Notes under the pieces: generated by a model | Database searches by the model: none | Seen by the model: only the letters and a program-made list of their open reading frames with translations | Told to the model about the DNA's origin: nothing | Program-made: the position numbers and the translations under genes | NCBI GenBank assembly: GCA_003142615.1 | Contig: PLMW01000081.1 | Coordinates: 1-47,671, forward strand | Source of the DNA: Opitutia bacterium | GTDB taxonomy: Bacteria > Verrucomicrobiota > Verrucomicrobiia > Opitutales > Opitutaceae | Length of the DNA stretch: 47,671 nt | Reading direction: 5' to 3' | Part shown: piece after piece, positions 18,372 to 27,496 of the stretch | Layout of the letters: the number at the start of each line of letters is the position of its first letter | Numbering within the stretch: the first letter of the stretch is position 1

Positions 18372-19574
18372 TCATCCGCGGCGCGGCAGGGATCGCATCC
18401 AGGCGGCCAGCTCGTCGGCATAAGTGGGCCACGCTTTGAAGATGCGCCCGAGGGCGGCGCGGGTGAGTGCCTCGAGATAATCGGAATCGGAAAGCAGCCG
18501 CTCAATCGCCGCGGCAAGACCGGGGGCGTCCACGCGGTCGAGGCTGAGGCACCCGCCGCCGTGGACGCATTCGCCGAGGGCGCCGTGCGCGGAACAGATG
18601 CAGGGTTTGCCGTGACTGAGGCTTTCCAGCACGGGCAGACCGAATCCCTCCATGAGCGAGGGATAAACAGTGAAGACGCAATCACGGTAGGCATGGTGCA
18701 GGTCGGCCTCGGAAGCCGGGCCGTCGTAGCGCACCGGCCGGCCGGCGGCCCGCAGCGCGCGGAGTCGCACCAGGGCTGCGCGGCCGGTCTGCGGATGGGC
18801 CAGGCCGATGAGGCGCAATTCGAAACGCCGGCCGCGGCTCCAGAGGATTTCGCAGGCCTCCAGCAGCGCCAGATGGTTCTTGCGGCCCTCGATCGAACCG
18901 ACGCTCAAAACCACGGGCGATGCCTGCGGCGCCGCCGTCTGGCCGTAAGGTGAGTTGACGGGCGCGTCGATCCCCAGCGGGAGGGCGACGGCCGGTGGCG
19001 GATTCGCGACACCCAGCCACCGCCAGTAGTCGACCAGCATGGCGCGTGAGTCCTCGGAGATCGCGGCAATCCCGTCGAAAAGCAGCAGATCCTGCAGATA
19101 CGCGGGATAGCGGGCGACGGTCTTGGCCGGTGAAAGCTCGGGCAGGCGCAGGACGGTGGCATCGTGAAACACCGCCACCCGCGGACCGGAAATGCGGGCG
19201 AACAGGCCGGGCAGCGCGCGGCTGACAGCGGGCGAAAAGATTTCGGGTTCAATCAGGCCGTCGCCCCAAATCGCCGGCGGCGATCCGCTTTGTGAGCGGG
19301 CGGCGAGCAGCCGCCGAACGTGACCGGCGATCCGGGCGTGCAGCGGCCAGCGGGCGCCGCGGGCGCCGGCCACCAAGCCGCCGGGGGGCGCGAGGTTGCG
19401 CCGCTCCCACCCGCGGAGCGGACGCCAGGCGGACTCATAGGCATCGTAGCACAGCGGCAGCACATCCTCCGACCGCCCGCACAGCGCCGTGTACAGCGCC
19501 CGGCACAGGCGCTGGATGCCGGTGTGGGCGCGCGTGTGGCTGGTATGGGTGAGATCGATCAGAAGTCGGCTCAT
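18372..19574 (-). CDS. Glycosyltransferase family 4
   Basis: A 400-residue GT4 enzyme beginning MSRLLIDLTHTSHTRAHTGI. Donor-domain motifs are VVLSVGSIEGRKNHLALLEA, the ELRLIGL strand and VYPSLMEGFGLPVLESLSHG with the E-x7-E motif. It is a paralogue of the enzyme at 15936-16982. The ATG at 19574 overlaps the stop of the upstream gene as ATGA, so the two are translationally coupled. The frame is open to 19670 but that is the tail of the upstream gene. Confidence 0.9.
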   Translation of the reverse strand: MSRLLIDLTHTSHTRAHTGIQRLCRALYTALCGRSEDVLPLCYDAYESAWRPLRGWERRNLAPPGGLVAGARGARWPLHARIAGHVRRLLAARSQSGSPPAIWGDGLIEPEIFSPAVSRALPGLFARISGPRVAVFHDATVLRLPELSPAKTVARYPAYLQDLLLFDGIAAISEDSRAMLVDYWRWLGVANPPPAVALPLGIDAPVNSPYGQTAAPQASPVVLSVGSIEGRKNHLALLEACEILWSRGRRFELRLIGLAHPQTGRAALVRLRALRAAGRPVRYDGPASEADLHHAYRDCVFTVYPSLMEGFGLPVLESLSHGKPCICSAHGALGECVHGGGCLSLDRVDAPGLAAAIERLLSDSDYLEALTRAALGRIFKAWPTYADELAAWMRSLPRRG

Positions 19575-21094
19575 GGTGCGGGGGGCGAATCGTAACGCCA
19601 GATGCTCACGTAACGCACGGTGCCGATCTGCGTCCAATGTCCGGCCAGGTGTTTTTGAAATGCGCTCCACTCGGCCTCCTCGATTTCAAAAGGGAACAGC
19701 ACGGCATAGAGGGGCCGGCCGGCCGCCGTGCAAGCCGCCGCGATACGTTTGAAGTCGGCCGATGAGATCATGTCCCAGCGCAGGATCGTATAATCGGTGT
19801 AATAGAGCAGGGCGCCGCTGGCTTGCATCGTGGCGACGACTGCGCCGGCGGGCAGATGGGCACTGACCCAAGTGGTGGTTTCCGGATAGATCCGCTCGCC
19901 ATAGCCGCTGCCATACACATGCAGATGCCGGGACCAGGCAAGGTTGTAACCGATGATGATGACCACCGTCACTGCCAGCCACCAGGCGCGGAAGGGCGAT
20001 TGGCATCGGTCAAGCACCGCGCGGGCGACGAGCAGGGCCGCCAGGATCAACGGCGGGAAGGCGGGCAGCAAAAAACGCAGGTACCACCAGTCATCGTGCG
20101 TGTGGCGATAGAAGAGATAAAAAAACGGATAGGCGAGTCCCCAGGCCGCCAGCAGCGCTGTCAGCAGCGGCTGGCGGTGCCGGAGGAACGGAAAGGCCAG
20201 CGACAGCAGAACCAGCGGGGTCAGCAGCACGGGCAGCCAGAGGGCGTAGTGGACCAAGGTGGCCGGTACGTATGCCCGGCTGAAAACGGGGTCAACGTAG
20301 CCGTAACCGGTCGTAAAGATGCGTCCGTAGGCCGCGTGGTTGATGATGCCCAGGAAAATGGCTCCGGGCAGCCCACCCAGAATCAACAGGAGCCATCTCC
20401 GCACGGCAAATCCCACGGCAATGCCCACGGGCACAAACCCCAGCATGTTTGAAGGACGCAGGAGAACGGCGAGCGACAGCGCCATGCCTGCCACCAAGGC
20501 CAGCCAGGGCGCCTGGCGGCTTTTCCACGCACACAAAACAGCCGCGGTCGCCCACACCATGGCAGGCACGTCGCTCATCACCTGCAACGACATGAAGAGG
20601 TAGAGCGGACTGAATGCCAGCATCAGCACCCCCAGCCAGACCCAACCTTTCTCCAGTCCACATTCACGTCCCAACCGGTAAACCAGCCAGAGGCCCAGCA
20701 ACGCATGGAGTCCCATGACCAACGCGGGCGCCAGATTCCAGCCGGTGATCTTCGCCGCGGCCATGATCAGCAGCGGCAGCCCCATGGGATAGGTTGGGGT
20801 CATCGTGACGTGGTCCGCATTCGGGATGAAACCAAGCGGGACATGCGTGTACGGCGGCAGGGTATCCGGCGCCAGTCCCGGCAGGAGACGCAAAGGGGCA
20901 ATCAGGCGCCCCTCGCTCAACAGCCGGGCGTTATTGAGATAACCGGATGAATCCGAGCCGCCGGCATACGCCCCCATGTAACGCGTCAGCAACAAGGCGT
21001 AGAGCAGGAGGGCGAGGACGGGCAGCCAGGTTTCCCAAGGCAAGGCTGGAGCCATCCAACGGGAAGGGGGGGCCGGGGCGGGTGATGAATCCAT
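19571..21094 (-). CDS. GT-C-type membrane glycosyltransferase (PMT/ArnT-like)
   Basis: A 507-residue membrane protein with about eleven helices. After the first helix, a periplasmic loop carries GGSDSSGYLNNARLL, the acidic-motif loop typical of GT-C enzymes that use polyprenyl-phosphate sugars. A second conserved loop is NADHVTMTPTYPMGLPLLI. The C-terminal soluble part (residues of about 400-507) includes SAHLPAGAVVATMQASGALL and resembles the periplasmic end of PMT-family proteins. The start at 21094 (MDSSPAPAPPSRW) lies only 42 bases from the divergent gene at 21137. Acceptor and donor are unknown; the neighbours suggest a surface glycan or glycolipid. Confidence 0.8.
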   Translation of the reverse strand: MDSSPAPAPPSRWMAPALPWETWLPVLALLLYALLLTRYMGAYAGGSDSSGYLNNARLLSEGRLIAPLRLLPGLAPDTLPPYTHVPLGFIPNADHVTMTPTYPMGLPLLIMAAAKITGWNLAPALVMGLHALLGLWLVYRLGRECGLEKGWVWLGVLMLAFSPLYLFMSLQVMSDVPAMVWATAAVLCAWKSRQAPWLALVAGMALSLAVLLRPSNMLGFVPVGIAVGFAVRRWLLLILGGLPGAIFLGIINHAAYGRIFTTGYGYVDPVFSRAYVPATLVHYALWLPVLLTPLVLLSLAFPFLRHRQPLLTALLAAWGLAYPFFYLFYRHTHDDWWYLRFLLPAFPPLILAALLVARAVLDRCQSPFRAWWLAVTVVIIIGYNLAWSRHLHVYGSGYGERIYPETTTWVSAHLPAGAVVATMQASGALLYYTDYTILRWDMISSADFKRIAAACTAAGRPLYAVLFPFEIEEAEWSAFQKHLAGHWTQIGTVRYVSIWRYDSPPAP

Positions 21095-21136
21095 TCTTGC
21101 GTTGCTGTTTCGAAACGTGTCGTTTCTCCACTTTCT

Positions 21137-22774
21137 GTGCACCGGTTCAACCCATTTCTCTGGCGCTGGCGGCAGATCGTGTACGGATTCGCCTATGCGG
21201 CGGCCGCAAGCTTCTTCCTGTGGACCGCGGCGCAGTATTGCATGCCGGGGAAGGGCTTCACGTGCCTGATCTTTTTCGGCGGCGGGCCCAACACGCACCG
21301 GATCCGGGAGCTGCAATCGCTCGACTATTACATTTACAGGGACTCCAACGGCTATGATGGCCAGCATTACGCCCAGATCGCGGTCAAGCCGCTCCTGATG
21401 AGCCGGGACCTGCGGGAGGCGGTGGACAATCTTCCGTACCGCGCTCGTCGCATCCTGTTTTGCTGGACGGCGTATGTGCTCGGCTTGGGGCACCCGGCCT
21501 GGGTGCTGCAGGCCTATGCGTTGCAAAACATCCTGGCGTGGCTGTTGCTGGCCTGGCTGCTGCTCCGCTGGTTTCCCCCCACCAATTTGAGCAACCTCGT
21601 GCGCTGGGCGGGTACCCTGTTTGCCTGGGGCATGACCATGAGCGTGCGCGAAGCCCTGATGGACGGTCCCAGTTTGCTGCTGATCGCCTGGGGCGTGGCA
21701 TTGGCTGAAAAAGGACGCCGCTGGTCGTCGGCCTGCGTCCTGGGCATCTCCGGCCTCGGTCGTGAAACGAACCTGTTATCTTCCCTTTCGCTGGCACCCG
21801 GGAGGGAATGGAACTGGCGCGAGATTTGGCGGGCGGCCGGCCGCATCGCCGTGGCGATGGCGCCATTGGGCCTCTGGGTGTTGTGCCTGTGGTATGTGTA
21901 CGGCGAACCGAGCAACGCCGGCGTGGACAATTTCGGCGCTCCGTTCCAAGCCTACTTCGCCAAATGGTTCGCGGCCGTGCGGAGTTTCCGTGAAGACGGC
22001 TGGGACTCCTCGGGAAAATGGACGCTGATCATGCTGGTCTCGCTGACGGTCCAGCTGCTCGTGATCATTCTGCGCCCGCAGTGGACGAATCCCTGGTGGC
22101 GCGTTGGCGCGCCCTTCGCCGGGTTGCTGCTCTGTCTGGGCCCCGCGGTGTGGGACGGATTTCCAGGCGCGGCCGCGCGCGTGGTGCTGCCCCTGACGCT
22201 GGCTTTCAATATCGTGGTGCCGCGCGGCCTCCGGTGGTGGCCGGTTCTGCTCCTGGGCAATCTTTCGGCCTTGAGCGCCGTCGATCAACTCAGGCCGCCC
22301 GGACAGGAGAGCTATCAGGTGGGGGGGCCGCGCAATGTCTGGATGACGCCCGCGCACGAAAGCATCGAGGTGACGTTTCCGGGGAACTGGTATCAGACGG
22401 AGAAGTCGCACTTCGAATACTGGCGATGGAGCCGCGGCCCGGCGGAGATCGTCATTCACAATCCACAGGGCTTTCCAGTGGAAGTAACCCTGCAGTTCGA
22501 TCTGCGGGCGTTCGACGAGCGCACCGTCCGCTTGCTGCAAGGAACGGCCGTCCGTTGGGAGGGGCGGGTCAACCGGAGCGGAACGACCGTGCGGGTGCTG
22601 CAAGTCCGGCTGGAACCGGGAGACAATTCGTGGCGTTTCGAAACGGACAAACCGCCGATCATGCCGGAAGGCGACACCCTGCGTCCTGTGACATTCAATC
22701 TCCGCAATTTTGTCGTCCAGGCGGTGCGAAAACTCGAGGCGGAACCCCCGCCGACGGGACCGGTTCATCCTTGA
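21137..22774 (+). CDS. Multi-helix membrane protein, GT-C-like, with C-terminal periplasmic domain
   Basis: A 545-residue protein starting at GTG 21137. About ten helices are visible, e.g. IVYGFAYAAAASFFLW, ILAWLLLAWLLLRWF, TLIMLVSLTVQLLVIIL. After the first helix the loop contains YRDSNGYDGQHYAQIAV, an Asp-containing loop of the type used by GT-C transferases. The last 170 residues (from VWMTPAHESIEV) look like a beta-sandwich ending NLRNFVVQAVRKLE. No named family is recognised. It is divergent from the PMT-like gene and followed after 142 bases by another large membrane protein gene. Confidence 0.7.
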   Translation: MHRFNPFLWRWRQIVYGFAYAAAASFFLWTAAQYCMPGKGFTCLIFFGGGPNTHRIRELQSLDYYIYRDSNGYDGQHYAQIAVKPLLMSRDLREAVDNLPYRARRILFCWTAYVLGLGHPAWVLQAYALQNILAWLLLAWLLLRWFPPTNLSNLVRWAGTLFAWGMTMSVREALMDGPSLLLIAWGVALAEKGRRWSSACVLGISGLGRETNLLSSLSLAPGREWNWREIWRAAGRIAVAMAPLGLWVLCLWYVYGEPSNAGVDNFGAPFQAYFAKWFAAVRSFREDGWDSSGKWTLIMLVSLTVQLLVIILRPQWTNPWWRVGAPFAGLLLCLGPAVWDGFPGAAARVVLPLTLAFNIVVPRGLRWWPVLLLGNLSALSAVDQLRPPGQESYQVGGPRNVWMTPAHESIEVTFPGNWYQTEKSHFEYWRWSRGPAEIVIHNPQGFPVEVTLQFDLRAFDERTVRLLQGTAVRWEGRVNRSGTTVRVLQVRLEPGDNSWRFETDKPPIMPEGDTLRPVTFNLRNFVVQAVRKLEAEPPPTGPVHP

Positions 22775-22916
22775 GCAGGGAGGCGCGGGCACGGGATAAG
22801 GTAATGCGCAAATTTCCGCGATAGTCAGGCTTGTAAGACGGGAGTGGAGCGTTTTGATCTGAGATGTACAACGGTCCAAGGAGTGCACTGACCAAGACCC
22901 TTTTAAGTTTCAACCC

Positions 22917-25214
22917 TTGCTCCATTTACCCCTGATCTCCAAGTCATCACGCCTGGGTGTGATGCGCGTGGTCGTATTGTCCCTGCTGACGACGGCCATC
23001 TGGTGCTGGCATTACGATCGCCTGACATGGGCGAAGTGGTCCCTACCGCTCGACTATACGGGTGACTCGCTGGAGATACTGGCCCGGATCAAGGCGGCGG
23101 CGGAAGGCGATCTGGTACCGTTCCGGTCCCACTTTGTCCACCGGCTCGGTGCCCCGTTCGATGCCAACTGGAACGAGTATCCCGGTTCCGACGATCTCGC
23201 CAACTACGGACTCGGCTGGCTGGCGCGGGTGATCGGTGTGTCCGCCACCAGCAATGTGGCACTGCTGCTGGCGCATGTGACCGCCGCGTTGTCGTTCTAT
23301 CTGTGCGCCCGGCTGCTGCGGCACCGGTGGGAATGGGCCTTTGCCGGCGCGCTGTTGTTCGCCTTTTCGTTCTTCAGCCTCACCCGGAGCCTGCCGCACC
23401 TGTGGCTGACGTTCACCTACACGGTTCCGCTGGCCCTGTTGACCTGCTGGCTCATTGCCGCCGGCCGCCGCACCACGATGCGTCCGGCGTGGCGCTGGCT
23501 TTGCTACGGCACGGCGGTGGCGTTGGGCGCAAGCAATCCCTACAACCTTTTTCTCTACCTGCAGTTGCTCGCCTGGTCGATCCTGGCGCAGTGGCTGCGG
23601 TCGCGCTGGTCGGCGAACGTGCGTCTTGGACTCGCCTGCGGGGTGGTGGCCGTGTTCGTGTTTGCGGCGATCCACGCTCACACTTGGATCAATGTGATCG
23701 ACGAGGGAGGCGTCCCCCTCCTGGTGCGCAACTACGCCGGCACGGAAATCTACGGACTCAAGCCCATCGAGCTGTTCGTGCCGTCGAGCCGGCATCACAG
23801 CAAATGGCTTGCGGAGATCGGCTATCGTTACCTGCGCTGGTCGGACTGGCGCGGTGAGACCTTTTCGCCCTATCTCGGTTTTGTCGGCGCGGCCGGATTG
23901 CTATGGATGGTGGCGGCGCTGATGAAGAGTCTGCTGGCTCAGCGGCGCCGCTGGCGGCCGGCCTATTCGCTGCCGGCCATGTGGATCCTGGTATTTTCTA
24001 CCATCGGTGGCGTGAATAGCATCCTGGCGTTTTATTTTGGCCTGAACATTTTCCGGGCCTCCAACCGATATAGCGTCTTCCTGCTCGCGCTGGCCTTGCT
24101 GTTCGTGGTGGCGCAACTTTCCATCCGTACGAGGGCATGGCGGCCGGCGGTGCGGCTGGCCCTCGCCGGGCTGATCGCCGCCGTCGGGTTATGGGACCAG
24201 CTTCCCGCGAGGAACAGCCCGGAAGCCAGTCAGCTCATTGCCGGGCGGGTCCGCGCCGATCGCCGCTTGGGCGAAGAACTGGAAAAACATCTTGGCCCAG
24301 GGGCGATGGTGTTTCAGCTCCCGATCCTGGATTTTCCGGAAGGACGGCCGCAACTCCGCGTCAATGAATATGATCATTTCCGGCCGTATCTCGCCACGCG
24401 CACGCTCCAGTTTTCCTATGGGGAAAGCAAGGGCCGGGCGCGGGGCACGTGGCAGTACGATTGCATCCGCATGGTTCCGGCGACACTGGTGCGCGCCTTG
24501 GAAGGCTATGGTTTCGCAGCCCTCTATATCAACCGGCAGGGTTATTCGGACAACGGCGAAAAACTGCTCGCGGAACTGGCCGCCGCGGGGCGCGCGGAAG
24601 TCATTGGAGAGCCGGATCAGAATCAGGTCGTCGTGCGGTTGCATCCAGTGGAACAGCCGCAACCGCCGCTGGCCCATGCTTTCACCTATGGCCGGGGCTG
24701 GAATCCGCGGCCGCAGGAGGATTTTGGTCTCGAGCCGCGCAGGAACATGCGGCTGCCGGGAAGCTTCGGTTTCGAACCACGCTCGAATCCGGGTCCGCCA
24801 GGGGAATCCGGAGACGAGCCGCACTGGACCAACGGGTCCGCCTCCTTGTCCTACTATAATCCCTTTCCGCACCCGCTGCAGGTTTCCGTGCATCTCGTGG
24901 TCAGCAGCATGGGCGAACGGACGCTGCGCATCCTGGTCAATGACCGCGAGCAGACGCGCCTGCGGCTCGGGGCCGAGCTGAAAACGATCGATCTGCCGAC
25001 GATGGAATTGAAGTCCGGCGTCAACCGCATCGATTTTGTCACGCCCGAGCCCGCCATCCGCGTGAACGAGCAGCGCTGGCGGTTGCGCGCCATCGGGGTG
25101 CACCGGCTGCAGTTGCGGATCATCTCCGAGCCCATGGTGGAACTGGCCGACGAGCCCGACGACATGCTGGCCAGCAACACCCCGGATCCGTCGAATCATC
25201 CCGGCAGCTCTTGA
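22917..25214 (+). CDS. Large GT-C-like membrane protein with C-terminal beta domain
   Basis: A 765-residue protein. Helices fill residues of about 16-425; the first loop has LDYTGDSLEILARIKAA and ANWNEYPGSDDLANYGLGWL. Residues of about 430-585 form a soluble domain (MVFQLPILDFPEGRPQLRVN). A linker at about 595-640 holds three imperfect copies of an E-P-R/H unit (FGLEPRRN, FGFEPRSN, SGDEPHW), and the end is a second beta domain with NPFPHPLQVSVHLVVSS. The TTG at 22917 is the first possible start; the ATG at 22962 (MRVVVLSLLTT) is probably better because the first helix begins there. Similar proteins occur in bacterial glycan loci, but the role is unproven. Confidence 0.7.
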   Translation: MLHLPLISKSSRLGVMRVVVLSLLTTAIWCWHYDRLTWAKWSLPLDYTGDSLEILARIKAAAEGDLVPFRSHFVHRLGAPFDANWNEYPGSDDLANYGLGWLARVIGVSATSNVALLLAHVTAALSFYLCARLLRHRWEWAFAGALLFAFSFFSLTRSLPHLWLTFTYTVPLALLTCWLIAAGRRTTMRPAWRWLCYGTAVALGASNPYNLFLYLQLLAWSILAQWLRSRWSANVRLGLACGVVAVFVFAAIHAHTWINVIDEGGVPLLVRNYAGTEIYGLKPIELFVPSSRHHSKWLAEIGYRYLRWSDWRGETFSPYLGFVGAAGLLWMVAALMKSLLAQRRRWRPAYSLPAMWILVFSTIGGVNSILAFYFGLNIFRASNRYSVFLLALALLFVVAQLSIRTRAWRPAVRLALAGLIAAVGLWDQLPARNSPEASQLIAGRVRADRRLGEELEKHLGPGAMVFQLPILDFPEGRPQLRVNEYDHFRPYLATRTLQFSYGESKGRARGTWQYDCIRMVPATLVRALEGYGFAALYINRQGYSDNGEKLLAELAAAGRAEVIGEPDQNQVVVRLHPVEQPQPPLAHAFTYGRGWNPRPQEDFGLEPRRNMRLPGSFGFEPRSNPGPPGESGDEPHWTNGSASLSYYNPFPHPLQVSVHLVVSSMGERTLRILVNDREQTRLRLGAELKTIDLPTMELKSGVNRIDFVTPEPAIRVNEQRWRLRAIGVHRLQLRIISEPMVELADEPDDMLASNTPDPSNHPGSS

Positions 25215-25295
25215 GCCTTCCTGCCGGCGCACCCGCGGGAACACCCGGCCAGATTTTCGTCGCCACGATCCGCCGGGCGCCGCATCTACTGCGGC

Positions 25296-26030
25296 ATGGA
25301 GGAAGCCGAGTACTACAAGATGGCACAGGTGGAGGACCGGATGTGGTATTACCGGTCGCTGCATGGGCATTTCCATCGCATCCTCCATGCGTGCTTCGGC
25401 TCCGGACCCCGCGACCTGCTCGACGCCGGCTGCGGCTCGGGCGGATTGATCCACTACCTGCAAAGCCGGGCGCCCGAATGGCGGATCACGGGAATCGACC
25501 TCTCGCCCGTCGCCTGCCGGCTGGCGGGCCGGCGCTGCCGCGCATCCATCATCGAGGGTTCGGTGACGGCGCTGCCGTTTGACGGGGCGGCGTTTGATGC
25601 AGTCCTCTCGGCAGATGTGCTGTACGAACTGGACGAGCCGGCCGCGGCGATGCGCGAGTTTCACCGTTGCCTCCGGCCAGGCGGGCGGGTCGTGGTCAAT
25701 GTCCCGGCCTACCGCTGGCTGTGGTCATATCATGATGTCGCCGTGCGGTCGAAGCATCGCTTTGTGCGGACGGAGGTCGCCGACCTGCTGACGGCGGCCG
25801 GATTCGCCGTGGAACTCAACACCCATTGGAACGCGCTCCCGTTTCCGCTGATCGTGGCGAAACGCAAGCTCTTCGCCCGGTCCGGCGACACGAGCGACGT
25901 GAAACTGTACCCGGCGCCGGTGGAGGCGTTCTTTCGCGGCCTGATGACCATCGAGTACGCCTGGCTGCGGCTCGGCGGGCGATGGGCGTGGGGCAGCTCG
26001 ATACTGGCCGTGGGCCGCAAACGCGAATAG
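25296..26030 (+). CDS. Class I SAM-dependent methyltransferase
   Basis: A 244-residue Rossmann methyltransferase. SAM motif I is LLDAGCGSGG (residues 41-50), the acidic ribose-binding residue is D68 in GIDLSPVA, followed by EGSVTALPF and FDAVLSADVLYELDEPAAAM (motifs II/III) and LRPGGRVVVNVPAY. The substrate is unknown. It closes the glycan locus, 81 bases after a GT-C-like gene on the same strand, so a role in modifying a sugar or lipid there is reasonable. It converges on tsaE. Confidence 0.88.
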   Translation: MEEAEYYKMAQVEDRMWYYRSLHGHFHRILHACFGSGPRDLLDAGCGSGGLIHYLQSRAPEWRITGIDLSPVACRLAGRRCRASIIEGSVTALPFDGAAFDAVLSADVLYELDEPAAAMREFHRCLRPGGRVVVNVPAYRWLWSYHDVAVRSKHRFVRTEVADLLTAAGFAVELNTHWNALPFPLIVAKRKLFARSGDTSDVKLYPAPVEAFFRGLMTIEYAWLRLGGRWAWGSSILAVGRKRE

Positions 26031-26067
26031 TTCCGTCCGGGTTTCCGGCTTTGATGAAGACTTGCTA

Positions 26068-26499
26068 TTACGCCAGGCCCACCCGGTGCCGCCCGGGCGC
26101 TTCGATGCCGAGGGAAAGGTGCCACGCGTCGGCGGGCAACGCTGCCGCGATTTTCTCCGGCCATTCGACGGCCAGGCAGTAGGGCGAGACCAGGAAATCC
26201 TCGAGCATCAGCTCGGAAACCTGGTGCGCATTTTCGAGGCGGTACGCGTCGAGATGCACCAGGGTCCGGCGGCTGCGATAAAGATGCAGGATGTTGAAGG
26301 TCGGGCTTGTGACCAGATCCGGTATGCCGAAACCCTGGGCGAGACCCTGCACGAAAGTCGTCTTTCCCACGCCTAGATTGCCGTGCAGGGCGAGGGTGGC
26401 GTCGGGAGGCAGAGCGGCGGCGAGCCGTGCGCCCAGCAACCGTGTCTCCCCGGCTGAACGGGTGACCACGCCGGCGCGGAGTTCAGCGAAGATGCTCAT
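26068..26499 (-). CDS. tsaE: tRNA threonylcarbamoyladenosine biosynthesis ATPase TsaE
   Basis: A 143-residue P-loop ATPase that drives the TsaB-TsaD complex in making t6A37 of ANN-decoding tRNAs. Walker A is LHGNLGVGKTT (residues 39-48); the switch and sensor parts are SPTFNILHLY, LVHLDAYRLE and LAVEWPEKIAAALP. Length is normal. The ATG at 26499 overlaps the end of thiL by 17 bases, so the genes are co-transcribed. The family is essential in most bacteria. Confidence 0.95.
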   Translation of the reverse strand: MSIFAELRAGVVTRSAGETRLLGARLAAALPPDATLALHGNLGVGKTTFVQGLAQGFGIPDLVTSPTFNILHLYRSRRTLVHLDAYRLENAHQVSELMLEDFLVSPYCLAVEWPEKIAAALPADAWHLSLGIEAPGRHRVGLA

Positions 26500-27496
26500 A
26501 GCCGTGAAACGTCTGCAGGTCGATCGAACCGGCGGCGGTTTTCCCTGCGGCCACGAACCGGCCGATGCAGGTGAGCCGGAGGCGCGGAAACGCCCGCCGC
26601 CAGGCGCGCCCCAGCAACGCGCGGTCGGCGCGGCCCGCCACCGCCAACACGAGTTCATAATCCTCGCCATCACAGAGCGCATGGTGCAACGGCGTGCGGC
26701 CGGTGCGCCGGGCATGGAGGCGGGCGGCGCGGCTGATGGGAATGGCGTCGGCGGCAAGCGCCGGCCAGGCGCCCCGCGGCGTGAGGGCGTACAGGTCCTT
26801 GGCGAGGCCGTCGCTCACGTCCATCATCGCGCGCACTTCGCGGCGCCGGGCCAGCCATTCGCCCTCGGCCAGCCGCGGCGTGAACCGCCAGTGGCGGCCG
26901 AGCCGGCTGCCGCCAAGCGTGCCGGTGACGTAGATCCAGTCATCGGGCCGCGCGCCGGTGCGCGGCACGATCCGCGGGCCGGCCGCCTCGCCAAAGAGCG
27001 TGAGAAACGCGCCCAGAAAACCGTCGCCCTGCGCCACGTCGCCGCCGACGACGGGCACGGCGAAGCGCCGCGCCGCGGCCGCGAGCCCGCGATAAAACTG
27101 CTCCAGCCAGCGCGTACGGACGCGCGGATCAAGGGCCAGGGCGATGACCGCGGCGGTCGGCCGGGCGCCCATGGCCGCGAGGTCGCTGAGGTTGCGCTTC
27201 AGCAGCATTTCACCGGTGGCGCGCGGTGTCACCGTGTCATCGAAATGGCGGCCGTAAATCACGGGATCGGTCGTGACCAGCTGTCGGCGGGGATTGGGCG
27301 GGAGCACGGCGCAGTCGTCGCCGATGCCGAACGGCGCGGGCGGCGAGACGTCGCCCAGCCAGCGGCGGATTTCGGCGATCAGCCGCGTTTCACCGAGCGC
27401 AGAAACCGAATCCGCGAAGTGTTTGGTGAAAGGGTGCACCGGAGAGTGAAAGTGAAAGTGAAAGTGAAAATGAAGGTGAGAGGGAAGGCGGATCAC
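26483..27496 (-). CDS. thiL: Thiamine-monophosphate kinase
   Basis: A 337-residue kinase that phosphorylates thiamine phosphate to thiamine diphosphate. Motifs: GIGDDCAVL (Mg/ATP-binding, residues 57-65), TTDPVIYGRHF, EMLLKRNLSDLAAMGARP, VVGGDVAQGD, YVTGTLGGS, MMDVSDGLAKDLY and CDGEDYELVLAV. The GTG at 27496 overlaps the upstream stop as GTGA and suggests translational coupling. It also makes the first 20 residues an unusual His-Phe run (HLHFHFHFHFH) from a DNA hexamer repeat. A GTG at 27439, after the run, is the alternative start and gives a more usual N-terminus. Confidence 0.95.
   Translation of the reverse strand: MIRLPSHLHFHFHFHFHSPVHPFTKHFADSVSALGETRLIAEIRRWLGDVSPPAPFGIGDDCAVLPPNPRRQLVTTDPVIYGRHFDDTVTPRATGEMLLKRNLSDLAAMGARPTAAVIALALDPRVRTRWLEQFYRGLAAAARRFAVPVVGGDVAQGDGFLGAFLTLFGEAAGPRIVPRTGARPDDWIYVTGTLGGSRLGRHWRFTPRLAEGEWLARRREVRAMMDVSDGLAKDLYALTPRGAWPALAADAIPISRAARLHARRTGRTPLHHALCDGEDYELVLAVAGRADRALLGRAWRRAFPRLRLTCIGRFVAAGKTAAGSIDLQTFHGYEHLR
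27445..27480. repeat. AGTGAA hexanucleotide tandem repeat
   Basis: Four perfect AGTGAA units (27445-27468) and two degenerate ones (AATGAA, GGTGAG). On the minus strand it reads TTTCAC repeats at the 5' end of thiL, giving alternating His and Phe. Unit-number changes would keep the frame. Confidence 0.9.

Noticed and set aside
16885-18423. 512-codon frame on the + strand opposite the alpha-oxoamine synthase
   Set aside because: Antisense shadow of a gene with all PLP-enzyme motifs.
22917-25214. Sulfatase or O-antigen ligase identity for the 765-residue membrane protein
   Set aside because: No sulfatase C/S-x-P-x-R motif and no O-antigen-ligase loop pattern could be seen; left as GT-C-like.
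27445-27480. CRISPR-like array
   Set aside because: Six-base units without spacers; it is a simple tandem repeat.
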